Source: Berryella intestinalis
Lineage (GTDB): Bacteria; Actinomycetota; Coriobacteriia; Coriobacteriales; Eggerthellaceae
NCBI RefSeq assembly: GCF_000814825.1
Contig: NZ_CP009302.1
Location: forward strand, 1,488,001-1,552,000
DNA: 64,000 nt
Direction of reading: 5' to 3'
Part shown: positions 54,345-62,930 of the stretch, one piece after another
Numbering within the stretch: the first letter of the stretch is position 1
Layout: each line of letters starts with the position of its first letter
Notes under the pieces: generated by a model
The model's input: the letters and a program-made list of their open reading frames with translations, nothing else
Databases searched by the model: none
Told to the model about the DNA's origin: nothing
Made by a program: the position numbers and the translations under genes

Positions 54345-56426
54345 CTAGACAGCCATCGCCGCAACGAAGCCACCCTCGACAGCCTCGAGCGTTCGGAACA
54401 CTTTCCCATCGGGGGTAGTGGCGTCTCCCAAAAGCTTTGCCTGCGGAAAATCGGCCTTGATCGAATCGAACAAATCGGTGTTAGCCTGCACTCCCAAACT
54501 CAGCAGAACCGTATCCACTTCAAGATTCTCAGTCTCACCCGTTTCAACATTTCGAATCGTCGCAACGCCCTTCTTGCTCACTTCGACAAGCTCGGTAAGA
54601 GGAAGCAGCCGCACGCCCTCTTTCTTCAGCTTTGCGATCTCCGGGTTTTTATCGATAATCCCGATCCCGTTACCCAACTTCTTTGCGGTATCGATGACGG
54701 TAATCTCTCGATTAGAATTCATAGCTCCCGCGGTCTCAAGTCCGGCAAATCCGCCTCCGACAACCAAGAGGCGCTTTCCAACAACAGCCGTGGGTCCGGA
54801 GGCCATGTTCAGACCCATGCGCATGAACCCAACCGTGCCCCCCTGTGCCTTGATAGCACTTACAGCGGCACGCCACAAAAGTCCCTTACCCTCGGGAACC
54901 TTTCCGGACACCATGTCCTTGATGTCCTGCGAAGAAACGACGTACTTCGAATCCCTGCCCGGGAAATCAAAGTCAATAACCCCGCCGCCAGGAGCAACGA
55001 AAACCTCGTCCGGATTCAACGACTTAATCAGATCAGCGGTTGCCTCGGTCTTGAGCATGAACGTAACGTTGTCGAAGCGTTTCATCTCGTTCTGCCAATA
55101 CGAAACGTAGTTCTCAATTTTTTCATTCAGAACCTGCGCCATATTCAGCAAGCCGCCAATACGATCGCTGTGATCGATCACCGTAACTTTATGGCCGCGA
55201 ATGGCCGCGACGCGCACTGCCTCAAGACCAGCAGGGCCCGCTCCAACGATAACGATATGCTTCTTTTCTTCCGCGGGCTTATCCTCGGGAAGGCCCAAAT
55301 CGGAATGCATAACGTTCGCATTTACAGAGCATTGGCACGGTTTTCCAATGAAAATATTATCCAGGCAACGACTGCAAACGATGCACGATCTCACCAGCTC
55401 AGGATGGCCATCGGCAACCTTGTTCGGAATATCGGGGTCTGCGATAAAGGACCGCCCCATACCGACGAGGTCTCCGTACCCCTCAGAAATCACCTTTTCG
55501 CACATTTCCAGACCCGTGATTCGAGTTCCAGGGAAAACGGGGAGACTTGTGACGGTTTTTACTTGTTTTGCCAGGTCGATGAACTCACCTTCAGGAACCA
55601 AAGCATTTGCGACGGGGCGAGGTGCCTCATGGAAGCCAGCCTGAACCGACCAAGCGTCGACCCCATGCTCTTCCACTATGGGAATGATCTTCAGTGTGTC
55701 CTCAATGCGATTACCACCAGGCATCAAGTCGTCAGCAGATATTCGGACAATGATGGGCATATCCGCACCGCACGTACTGTGAATCTCGTCAACAATATCC
55801 GTAAGAAGCTTCGCGCGGCCCCGCTCGTCCCCACCATATTCATCGGTACGATGATTGGAGTACTTCGAAAGGAACCTCATCACCATATATCCGATTCCAG
55901 CATGAATCTCAATGATGTCTACGCCGGCCTTTTTGCAACGGAGCGCCGCTTGCCCGTACTGCTTCACAATCATGCGAATCTGTTCCACAGTCAGTTCAAA
56001 CTCAGGCATGCCGACAAAGGGGCCGCTCATCACGTCGGCCGAGGGGGCATAGGAATGCATCTCGTCTTCACCGCTAGCCCTCCATTCATAGCAAAGCTGC
56101 AACTGAGCGGCAACTTTCGCACCGTACTGGTGGCAGGAGTCAGCTATGCGCTTATACCCCGGGATAAACTCGTCGTCCCAAGCTCCACAAGCGCCAGTAG
56201 TCGTATGGTATTTCGGGGTTGTATTAAAACAATCGCTCACATAGCAGGAGCCGATTTCGATCAAGCCAAGGCCGCCCTTAGCGCGCTGCTCATAGAAGTC
56301 TACGAGATCATCGCCGACGTGATAATTATCGACTTTCTCGATCGTCATAGGGAGCATGACGAATCGGTTTTTCAGCTCAACCTTACCGATAGAAATCGGA
56401 TCAAGGAGATTACTGTATCTACTCAC
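54345..56426 (-). CDS. FadH-like Fe-S flavoenzyme (2,4-dienoyl-CoA / 2-enoate reductase family)
   Basis: A 693-residue enzyme of the Old Yellow Enzyme-Fe-S-FAD family. Residues about 1-345 are the FMN TIM barrel (HRTDEYGGDERGRAKLL, VFPGTRI, VGMGRSFIADPDIP). Cys348, Cys351, Cys354 and Cys366 match the 4Fe-4S site of E. coli FadH, but the spacing between the second and third Cys is one residue shorter. Residues about 388-693 form the FAD/NAD(P)H module with VIVGAGPAGLEAV and VVGGGFAGLETAG. It reduces C=C bonds conjugated to a carbonyl or thioester; relatives include BaiCD and BaiH of bile-acid metabolism. The GTG at 56426 has AGAGG 5 bases upstream; the longer frame runs into the promoter. Confidence 0.9.
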   Translation of the reverse strand: MSRYSNLLDPISIGKVELKNRFVMLPMTIEKVDNYHVGDDLVDFYEQRAKGGLGLIEIGSCYVSDCFNTTPKYHTTTGACGAWDDEFIPGYKRIADSCHQYGAKVAAQLQLCYEWRASGEDEMHSYAPSADVMSGPFVGMPEFELTVEQIRMIVKQYGQAALRCKKAGVDIIEIHAGIGYMVMRFLSKYSNHRTDEYGGDERGRAKLLTDIVDEIHSTCGADMPIIVRISADDLMPGGNRIEDTLKIIPIVEEHGVDAWSVQAGFHEAPRPVANALVPEGEFIDLAKQVKTVTSLPVFPGTRITGLEMCEKVISEGYGDLVGMGRSFIADPDIPNKVADGHPELVRSCIVCSRCLDNIFIGKPCQCSVNANVMHSDLGLPEDKPAEEKKHIVIVGAGPAGLEAVRVAAIRGHKVTVIDHSDRIGGLLNMAQVLNEKIENYVSYWQNEMKRFDNVTFMLKTEATADLIKSLNPDEVFVAPGGGVIDFDFPGRDSKYVVSSQDIKDMVSGKVPEGKGLLWRAAVSAIKAQGGTVGFMRMGLNMASGPTAVVGKRLLVVGGGFAGLETAGAMNSNREITVIDTAKKLGNGIGIIDKNPEIAKLKKEGVRLLPLTELVEVSKKGVATIRNVETGETENLEVDTVLLSLGVQANTDLFDSIKADFPQAKLLGDATTPDGKVFRTLEAVEGGFVAAMAV

Positions 56427-56729
56427 TTCTACCTCTTTCCCCCATTCATACCCACATTTTTTATTTTGTCCGTAATTCAATTGCACCTCATTTAAGGGTT
56501 CAGCATCTTTTAACCTGAAATAAACGGTCTGCAACTGAATCGATGGATATATTGTATGTAGTGTTGAAAGGGGAATCGAGGGACAAAAAATTATTTTTAG
56601 GTACTTTTATTCCCTACTTGCTTTCCTATAAATATATTATTCATTTATTTTTCCAGCTATTTTTCTCTTTTATTACCTATTTATTTATTTTTGACCTATA
56701 CTTTTCTCACACTTTTCTTGATTTGATAG
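56427..56729. promoter_or_regulatory. AT-rich divergent region, FadH-like enzyme / TetR regulator
   Basis: This gene-free stretch is strongly T-rich on the plus strand (56,590-56,710). TTGACC near 56690 may be a -35 box for the TetR gene. Divergent layout suggests that the TetR protein controls both its own gene and the flavoenzyme, but no clear palindrome was found by eye. Confidence 0.4.
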
Positions 56730-57416
56730 ATGAAACAGAACAAAAAGAGAAAGTTGTCCATCATGACTGCAATGAATACCATGCTCTTGATTGTTGACGC
56801 ATTCGTCGAACTATGCGATGAGATGCCTCTTCAAAAGGTATCCATTTCTGATATTGTCCATAAAACCGGGAAAAACAGAAAAACGTTCTACTATCACTTT
56901 GTAGACAAGAACTATCTGATAGCTTGGATCTTCAGATACGACCTCGGTCAAGCTTTAAAGCGACGTTTTCCTGAAGAGATCCTCATGTATGAGACGGATA
57001 ATGGCGAACCTATCTCCCAGTTCCCATATTACATAAGAAAGAAATCGGGAATACGATCCTTAAATCATTCCGAGTTCTACAGCGTATTTGCCTCGGTGTT
57101 CGAATCCCGCCGACGCTTTTATGCGCAAGCTCTCGATGATAACGGACCGGATTCCCTGAGGAGTTACCTGTTCAATCTGTACCTCCCCGCAATCAAGAGC
57201 GACATTGAATTCATTCTTTCGGGCAGATACCTACCGCAAAGCAATATAACGTTCCTTGCTGAACTGTACACGGGAGCGTTTCTCTACTACTTCATCCGTA
57301 AGTGCGATCAACCTGCGATTAAGCACCTTATTGCAGATGCGGGACCTTTCGCAAACATAATCCACAGCTCCCTTGAGACTTCAATTAACGAGGCTCAGCT
57401 CAATCGAAACCCTTAA
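56730..57416 (+). CDS. TetR-family transcriptional regulator
   Basis: A protein of up to 228 residues. The N-terminal helix-turn-helix (VSISDIVHKTGKNRKTFYYHFVDKNYL, given here only as its ends VSISDIV and TFYYHF) is characteristic of TetR, in the DhaS-like subgroup. The C-terminal half is a variable all-helical ligand domain. Divergent from the FadH-like gene and at the island edge, it is the only regulator in the island, so a pathway intermediate, probably a CoA thioester or free acid, is the likely ligand. Ribosome-binding sites are weak; ATGs at 56730 and 56763 are both possible. A hairpin follows the gene. Confidence 0.82.
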   Translation: MKQNKKRKLSIMTAMNTMLLIVDAFVELCDEMPLQKVSISDIVHKTGKNRKTFYYHFVDKNYLIAWIFRYDLGQALKRRFPEEILMYETDNGEPISQFPYYIRKKSGIRSLNHSEFYSVFASVFESRRRFYAQALDDNGPDSLRSYLFNLYLPAIKSDIEFILSGRYLPQSNITFLAELYTGAFLYYFIRKCDQPAIKHLIADAGPFANIIHSSLETSINEAQLNRNP

Positions 57417-57432
57417 AGATGGACGCCAAAAA

Positions 57433-57461
57433 GCTAGAGCAACTTAAACGGATGCTCTAGC
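57433..57461 (+). terminator. Hairpin after the TetR gene
   Basis: A 9-bp stem (57433-57441 with 57453-57461) lies 16 bases after the TetR stop. There is no T tract, so it is a weak terminator at best. Host-like composition resumes just beyond it. Confidence 0.45.
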
Positions 57462-57510
57462 AGGAAACGGAAGCGGGTGCGAACATGCCCCGCTCAGCGA
57501 CCATGCCGAA

Positions 57511-57559
57511 CGAAAAAACGATCCTGCCTGGCAAAGCCGTTCGACCTTGCCAGGCAGGA
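57511..57559 (-). terminator. Intrinsic terminator of the MarR-like gene
   Basis: A 13-bp stem (57522-57534 with 57547-57559) on the minus strand runs into ATCGTTTTTTCG, about 35 bases after the regulator's stop codon. Confidence 0.88.
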
Positions 57560-57592
57560 CGCTTCAAACCACACGTGAGACGCTGCAAAGAA

Positions 57593-58081
57593 CTATCGGC
57601 AGCCGTGACGATGTCCGTGGTGCTTGTGGGCACGGCGTCCCTTCCCCTTACCGCTCACACCGGCCTCTTTCAGCGAGACGATAAGCTTCTCGGTAAGCGC
57701 GTCGAGCTGCGCGCGCTCCTCGGCGGACAGCGCAGACAGGATCTCCTCAGCGGCCCGCTCATTCGCCTCGAGACGCTTCTCGGCCACCTCGCGCCCTTCG
57801 TCTGTAAGTCGCACGGCATAGGTGCGTTCGCCGTCCGCGTCCTCGATGGTGGCGAACCCGTTGCGCACGGCCTTCTTCACCACATCTTTCAGCTGACCGC
57901 GGTTCAGATCGAGCTTGTCCACCAGCTCCCGCTGAGTAGCCTGGCCATCGGCCTCCAACAGAAACCGCATCAGGGCACCGACGCCCCGCTGATAGCTGCG
58001 CGGTCCGTTCTCGTGAAAAGCGAGCCGGGTAAGCTTGCTTGCCTTTTTCAACTGCCTGAGAGTCTGCACTGCCTCGGTCAT
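57593..58081 (-). CDS. MarR-like winged-helix regulator with a His-rich tail
   Basis: A 162-residue regulator. Residues about 30-105 form a winged helix (GQATQRELVDKLDLNRGQLKDVVKKAV, whose core is RELVDKLDLNRGQLKDVV, followed by the wing DADGERTYAVRLTDEG). A long helical segment then leads to the C-terminal tail HKHHGHRHGCR, rich in His and ending with Cys, a likely metal-binding site. GGAGG lies 7 bases upstream of the ATG at 58081. It may regulate the neighbouring TauE-like permease in response to a metal or redox signal, but that is positional inference. Confidence 0.82.
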   Translation of the reverse strand: MTEAVQTLRQLKKASKLTRLAFHENGPRSYQRGVGALMRFLLEADGQATQRELVDKLDLNRGQLKDVVKKAVRNGFATIEDADGERTYAVRLTDEGREVAEKRLEANERAAEEILSALSAEERAQLDALTEKLIVSLKEAGVSGKGKGRRAHKHHGHRHGCR

Positions 58082-58218
58082 AGGGAAGCCTCCTTCGAGC
58101 GTCAACCTTCGGATTTCTTTCACTATACGACCGAACGCACCTTCGCTTTAGTTAATCATGAAATATTCAAAGATCGATAAACTACCTGATTATTCTGTTG
58201 AAAATATTATTCACTATC

Positions 58219-59025
58219 TTACAACTGAATAATACACGGAAAAGATGGCCGCCAGCCATGAAACGCACGGGGGCACCCCGCCGGAGCGCCGTGGGCAGCC
58301 AGGCGCCTTACGCCGAGAACAGCAGCACCGCGCCGATCAGCGCCAGAACCACGTACGCGATTCTCAGGAAGCGGTCTTTGCTGATGCGCTTGCCCACCCA
58401 ACCAATTCCCCAGAACCGTCGCAAGAGCCGCAAGGGGGATGCACGCCAAAACCACGTTCACCACCGCAGGCGTGAACGAACCCCCCTGAAACGCAATCCC
58501 TGCATACAGGAAGTTCAGCACGGTCCACACCATCGACAACGTCGCGCGAAACCGATGCTTGTCCTGGATCTTCTGCACCGCATAGATCACCAGCAGGGCC
58601 CCGCCCGAAATGAACATCCCCTGAATGAGACCGGCCGCGGCCAAAACCATCCACTGGGCCCAAGTCGGAAGGAACCTCTGGCGCCGCGACACCAGGTTGT
58701 ACACGCCAACGCCCATGATGATGAGGCCGTACACGCGCAGCAGGACGCCGAGCGATGCGATGCTGTCGATCCATATACCCACCAGCATGAACGGGAGCAT
58801 CACGCCGATGATGCGACCCAGCTCGCGCCAGTCTATGGACTTGAAGTTCAGCAGGGAGAGCAGTCCGCAGGCCATAACGCCCATGGCGTTCAGGACGGCG
58901 ATGGACTCGGCCATGCCCAGCGTATGGACCCCCACCGGCATTGCGAACATATTGCCCGCGAACCCGGTGATACCCTGGATCGTGTACGCCACGAAGAACG
59001 CTATGCAGAATACCGCCTCGCCCAT
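58219..59025 (-). CDS. TauE/SafE-family permease with a frameshifted C-terminus
   Basis: An anion permease of the sulfite/sulfonate exporter family with about eight hydrophobic helices. GITGFAGNMFAMPVG is the conserved first-helix block and LIQGMFISGGALLVIY its internal repeat, both typical of TauE. As read, the last 60 residues after VLGNWLGG are hydrophilic and unlike the family. Removing one G from the run near 58393-58402 restores the expected end KRISKDRFLRIAYVVLALIG... with a stop at 58308-58310. The gene is therefore frameshifted, or a base was miscalled in a G-rich run. The ATG at 59025 is the family-like start; no good ribosome-binding site is seen. Confidence 0.75.
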   Translation of the reverse strand: MGEAVFCIAFFVAYTIQGITGFAGNMFAMPVGVHTLGMAESIAVLNAMGVMACGLLSLLNFKSIDWRELGRIIGVMLPFMLVGIWIDSIASLGVLLRVYGLIIMGVGVYNLVSRRQRFLPTWAQWMVLAAAGLIQGMFISGGALLVIYAVQKIQDKHRFRATLSMVWTVLNFLYAGIAFQGGSFTPAVVNVVLACIPLAALATVLGNWLGGQAHQQRPLPENRVRGSGADRRGAAVLGVRRLAAHGAPAGCPRAFHGWRPSFPCIIQL

Positions 59026-59169
59026 CCTCGCTATCGTTTTCCTCTCTTCGGCAATATTTTGAGAACGGAAACACTGTTTCGTCCCCTTCACCAGTAGAAT
59101 TATAAGCTGACGCAAAACAGCCCGACGGAACGGCCGGGCGTATTCTGATTTTCGAAACAAAGGCAGGAC

Positions 59170-59898
59170 ATGGCCTCATTCTCGATCTCGATCGCGGGCG
59201 ACTCGGCTATCAACCTCGAGTTCGCGCGCACCATCTCGCCGGAAACCAGCCGCCTGGTGCGCGCCGCCGCGCAGACGCTTTCCGAGGACCGCATACTCGG
59301 CGTCACCGAGCTGGTACCCACCTTCTGCTCCCTCATGGTGTGCTACGACCCGGGCCTCATCGGCTACGACGACCTGTGCGCCCGCGTCACCGGAAAGCTG
59401 CGCACCATCACCGGGTCGGCCGACAGCCTCCACCGCATCGTGACCATCCCCGTATGTTACGGGGGCGAATACGGCCCCGACCTGCAAACGGTGGCCGACC
59501 ATGCGGGACTGTCCCCCCGCGAGGTGATCGAGCTGCACAGCGGGCGCGACTACCTCATCGACATGCTGGGATTCCTCCCCGGCTTCGCCTACCTGGGAGG
59601 GCTCGACGAGCGCCTCCACACGCCGCGCCTCGCCTCCCCCCGAACCGTCATCCCCGCAGGATCGGTGGGCATCGGGGGCGCACAGACCGGCATCTACCCG
59701 CTGGCCTCGCCCGGAGGCTGGCAGCTCATCGGGCGCACGCCCGTGCTGCCCTACGACCCCGCCCGCGCACAGCCCATCCTGTACGCCGCCGGAGACTACA
59801 TACGCTTCTCGCCGATCTCCGAAAAGCGCTACCAGGCAATACAGGCGCAGGTAGACAACGGAACGTACCATTACGAGATCACGATGGAGGAAAACTGA
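59170..59898 (+). CDS. pxpB: 5-oxoprolinase subunit PxpB (KipI / AHS1 family)
   Basis: A 242-residue protein of the allophanate-hydrolase subunit 1 family. GDSAINLEF at the N-terminus, LGFLPGFAYLGGLDERL and VPAGSVGIGGAQTGIYP-like residues in the middle, and GGWQLIGRTP near the end are the family signatures. With PxpA and PxpC it converts 5-oxoproline to glutamate using ATP. AAGG lies 6 bases upstream. It overlaps pxpC by one base and heads an operon that continues to the window edge. Confidence 0.93.
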   Translation: MASFSISIAGDSAINLEFARTISPETSRLVRAAAQTLSEDRILGVTELVPTFCSLMVCYDPGLIGYDDLCARVTGKLRTITGSADSLHRIVTIPVCYGGEYGPDLQTVADHAGLSPREVIELHSGRDYLIDMLGFLPGFAYLGGLDERLHTPRLASPRTVIPAGSVGIGGAQTGIYPLASPGGWQLIGRTPVLPYDPARAQPILYAAGDYIRFSPISEKRYQAIQAQVDNGTYHYEITMEEN

Positions 59899-61001
59899 TG
59901 GGCATGACCGCCAACAAGCCCGGCGTATGCACCACCATCCAGGATCTCGGGCGCACCGGGTTTCTGGGAAGCGGGTTCTCGCCCTCGGGGTGCATGGACA
60001 AGCGCGCGGCCATCATTGCGAACCTGCTGGTAGACAACGATCCGAACGCCCCGGTTCTTGAGTTCTGCCTCGCCGGGCCCACGCTTCGGTTCACCACGGC
60101 CACGTTCATCGCCGTGACCGGCGGGGATTTCCGCCCCACCCTGGACGGCGTGCCCCTGCCCGCCTATACGGCCCTCCCCGTCAAACGCGGGTCGGTCCTT
60201 TCGTTCAGCGCGCCGCGAGCCGGCGTGTACGGCTACCTCGCCCTCGCGGGAGGGGGCCCGAAGATCGAGCGCGTCATGGGTTCGGCGTCCACGAACCTGA
60301 AATGCGGCATCGGCGGATGGAAGGGCCGCGCCCTCACCACGGGAGACTACCTGTCGTTCGAGACGCGCTCGACCGAGTTCATCCCCAACCTGGCCTCCCA
60401 TACGCTGGAAGGCGAGGCTTCCTACTACGAGTTCGACAGCGAAGAGGTAAGGCTGCGCGTCGTTGCCGGCCCCCAACAGGACATGTTCACCCAGGCGGGC
60501 ATCGAGGCCTTCTACGGCAGCCCGTACCAGGTGTCCACCCAGTGCGACCGGATGGGCTTTCGGTTAGACGGGCCCGTCGTCGAAACCGTCAGCGGATCCG
60601 ACATCGTTTCGGACGGCATCGCCCTGGGAGCCGTCCAGGTTCCCAACCACGGCCGTCCCATCATCATGCTCGCCGATCGGCAAACTACGGGAGGTTATGC
60701 GAAAATAGGGACGATCGCCAGCGTCGACATTCCCAAACTGGTGCAAAGCCCGCCAGGGCGCACCGTCCGCTTCGACCCTGTCAGCGTGCAGGAGGCCCAA
60801 GAGCTTTACCGCAGAGAAACACTGCATTTCAAAGCTCTTGCTAAAATGGTCAGAAGACCCAGTTACGGAGGGATCTCCCCGCGCAAGACCGCGCGGAGGC
60901 TCACCCCCATCCTCGAAGCGCAGGCGCTGGCCTCGGGCGGTCAGGCGCTTTGGATCGAAACCGAAGAAACCGCCCATCACCGCGAGAAGCGCCAGTCGTA
61001 A
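59898..61001 (+). CDS. pxpC: 5-oxoprolinase subunit PxpC (KipA / AHS2 family)
   Basis: A 367-residue protein of the allophanate-hydrolase subunit 2 family. KPGVCTTIQDLGRTGF at the start, DRMGFRLDGP, VSDGIALGAVQVPNHGRPIIM-like residues and DRQTTGGYAKIGTI are diagnostic. The ATG at 59898 shares its A with the pxpB stop and has GGAGG 7 bases upstream; the long frame further upstream is a shadow. A C-terminal extension of about 60 residues (RRPSYGGISPRKTARRL onward) goes beyond the core and contains a basic segment of unknown role. Confidence 0.93.
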   Translation: MGMTANKPGVCTTIQDLGRTGFLGSGFSPSGCMDKRAAIIANLLVDNDPNAPVLEFCLAGPTLRFTTATFIAVTGGDFRPTLDGVPLPAYTALPVKRGSVLSFSAPRAGVYGYLALAGGGPKIERVMGSASTNLKCGIGGWKGRALTTGDYLSFETRSTEFIPNLASHTLEGEASYYEFDSEEVRLRVVAGPQQDMFTQAGIEAFYGSPYQVSTQCDRMGFRLDGPVVETVSGSDIVSDGIALGAVQVPNHGRPIIMLADRQTTGGYAKIGTIASVDIPKLVQSPPGRTVRFDPVSVQEAQELYRRETLHFKALAKMVRRPSYGGISPRKTARRLTPILEAQALASGGQALWIETEETAHHREKRQS

Positions 61002-61010
61002 AGGAGCGTC

Positions 61011-61496
61011 ATGGAAACCAAGAACATCAAGGATCTCCTGGAGATCATGGATCAGGCCAACCTCAGCGCGGTGCGCTACGACGACGGCACCATAAAGATC
61101 GAGCTGGAGCGCGCGACCCCGTCCATCGCCAGCGCCATGGCCCTTCCGCTGATGGCCGACCGCGTGAAGGAACTCATCGCCAGCCACGACGACTCGCACG
61201 TCACCACCGGCGCCGCCTGCGCGCCCGTAGCCAGCAGCGAAGACTCCAGCGCGTTGGTGCGCAGCCCCATGGTGGGCACGTTCTACACCGGCCCCTCCCC
61301 CGACGAAGAGCCCTTCGTGAAGGTTGGTCAGGAGGTGCTTACCGGCCAGACCCTCGCCATCGTCGAGGCCATGAAGATGATGAACGAGATCACGGCGCCC
61401 GCACCGGGCATCGTCACCGAGATCTTGGCCGGAAACGGAACGCAGGTCGAGTACGACCAGCCCCTGTTCCGCATCGTCACCGAAGCATCGGCGTAG
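61011..61496 (+). CDS. accB: Biotin carboxyl carrier protein (AccB-like)
   Basis: A 161-residue BCCP. The biotin-accepting Lys is in [10 protein letters not shown], the N-terminal 35 residues are helical ([18 protein letters not shown]) as in AccB, and [21 protein letters not shown] opens the lipoyl-like domain. It would be biotinylated by the BirA at 14079. It starts 9 bases after pxpC and 9 bases before accC, so it belongs to the oxoproline operon. Whether it serves acetyl-CoA carboxylase or a dedicated carboxylase cannot be settled from sequence. Confidence 0.92.
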   Translation: METKNIKDLLEIMDQANLSAVRYDDGTIKIELERATPSIASAMALPLMADRVKELIASHDDSHVTTGAACAPVASSEDSSALVRSPMVGTFYTGPSPDEEPFVKVGQEVLTGQTLAIVEAMKMMNEITAPAPGIVTEILAGNGTQVEYDQPLFRIVTEASA

Positions 61497-61505
61497 GGAC
61501 CCGCC

Positions 61506-62855
61506 ATGCTCAGCAAGGTCCTTATCGCCAACCGCGGGGAAATCGCCGTCCGCATCATCCGCGCCTGCCGCGCGATGGGCATCAAGACGGTCGCGGTGTA
61601 CTCGACCGCCGACCGCCAGGCGCTGCACGTGTACCTGGCCGACGAGTCGGTGTGCATCGGCCCGGCCCCGGCTCGCGACTCCTACCTGAACACCACCGCC
61701 ATCATCACCGCCGCCCTCGGGTGCGGCGCCGACGCCATCCACCCCGGTTACGGCTTTTTGTCCGAGAACGCCACGTTCGCGAAGATGTGCACCGACAACG
61801 GCATCATCTTCGTCGGACCGCGCGCGTCGGTGATCGACCGCATGGGCAACAAAAGCCAGGCCCGCCGCACCATGATGGACGCCGGCGTGCCCGTCGTGCC
61901 CGGCTGCCGCGAATCGTTCCACGACGCAGAGCGCGCCAAGGCGGCCGCTGCCGACGTGGGATGGCCCATCATGATCAAGGCCTCGTCGGGAGGCGGCGGC
62001 AAGGGCATGCGCATCTCCGAGAGTTCCGAGGACTTCATCGAGCAGTTCAACATCGCGCAGCGCGAGAGCATCAACGCGTTCGGCGACAACACCATGTACC
62101 TCGAGCGGGCCGTTATCGATCCGCGCCACGTGGAGGTCCAGGTGATCGCCGACAACCACGGCCATATCGTCGCTATGGGAGAGCGCGACTGCTCGGTGCA
62201 GCGCAACCATCAGAAGATGATCGAGGAGTCGCCCTCCCCCTTCCTCGACGGGGAAACCCGGCAACGCATGATGGAAGACGCCGTGAAGGCCGCGCGGGCC
62301 GTCGGCTACACGTCTGCGGGCACCATCGAGTTCCTCATGGACAAGGACCGCAACTACTACTTCATGGAGATGAACACGCGCGTCCAGGTGGAGCACTCGG
62401 TCACCGAGTTCGTCACCCACCGCGACATCGTGCGCGAGATGCTGTGCATCGCGGCCGGCGAAGAGCTTTCGTTCACGCAGGACGACATCCGACTGGACGG
62501 GCACGGCATCGAATGCCGCATCAACGCCGAGATCCCCGAAAAGGGGTTCCTCCCCAGCCCGGGCGTGATCTCGCAGATGCACCTTCCCGGGGGCAACGGC
62601 GTGCGCGTCGACACCGCCGCCTACGACGGGTTCGAGATCTCGCCCTACTACGATTCCATGATCGCTAAGATCATCGTCCGAGGGCGCACCCGCACCGAGG
62701 CTATCGCCAAGATGCGCACGGCGCTTGAGGAGATGGTGGTAGTGGGCGTTTCCACCAACCTCGACTTCCAGTACTCCATCATGGAGAACGAGACGTTCAA
62801 GGCCGGGCTCGCCGACACCAGCTTCATCGAGAAGTTCCTGCGCGGCGAGGTGTAG
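61506..62855 (+). CDS. accC: Biotin carboxylase (AccC-like)
   Basis: A 449-residue ATP-grasp biotin carboxylase that carboxylates the biotin of the carrier protein with bicarbonate and ATP. Present are KVLIANRGEIAVRIIRAC, IHPGYGFLSENATFAK, IKASSGGGGKGMR (the glycine-rich ATP lid), ERDCSVQRNHQKMIEESPS and FMEMNTRVQVEH with the catalytic Glu and Arg. The length is standard for AccC. No AccD/AccA carboxyltransferase genes lie beside it; PxpB and PxpC are the only candidate acceptor-site subunits in the operon. Confidence 0.95.
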   Translation: MLSKVLIANRGEIAVRIIRACRAMGIKTVAVYSTADRQALHVYLADESVCIGPAPARDSYLNTTAIITAALGCGADAIHPGYGFLSENATFAKMCTDNGIIFVGPRASVIDRMGNKSQARRTMMDAGVPVVPGCRESFHDAERAKAAAADVGWPIMIKASSGGGGKGMRISESSEDFIEQFNIAQRESINAFGDNTMYLERAVIDPRHVEVQVIADNHGHIVAMGERDCSVQRNHQKMIEESPSPFLDGETRQRMMEDAVKAARAVGYTSAGTIEFLMDKDRNYYFMEMNTRVQVEHSVTEFVTHRDIVREMLCIAAGEELSFTQDDIRLDGHGIECRINAEIPEKGFLPSPGVISQMHLPGGNGVRVDTAAYDGFEISPYYDSMIAKIIVRGRTRTEAIAKMRTALEEMVVVGVSTNLDFQYSIMENETFKAGLADTSFIEKFLRGEV

Positions 62856-62930
62856 CGGGCTGTCGCGTTCGATCGGGAACCGCTCCGCACGGGCTAAACC
62901 GCGCCCGATAGAGACGAAAGGAAGGCTGCG

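Noticed and set aside
56543-56797. 84-residue Phe/Ile-rich open frame upstream of the TetR gene
   Set aside because: It is produced by a T-rich promoter region, has no convincing ribosome-binding site and overlaps the TetR start.
37729-57416. Identification of the island as a bai (bile-acid 7-dehydroxylation) operon
   Set aside because: There is no BaiE-like dehydratase, three acyl-CoA dehydrogenases are present, and gene order and orientation differ.
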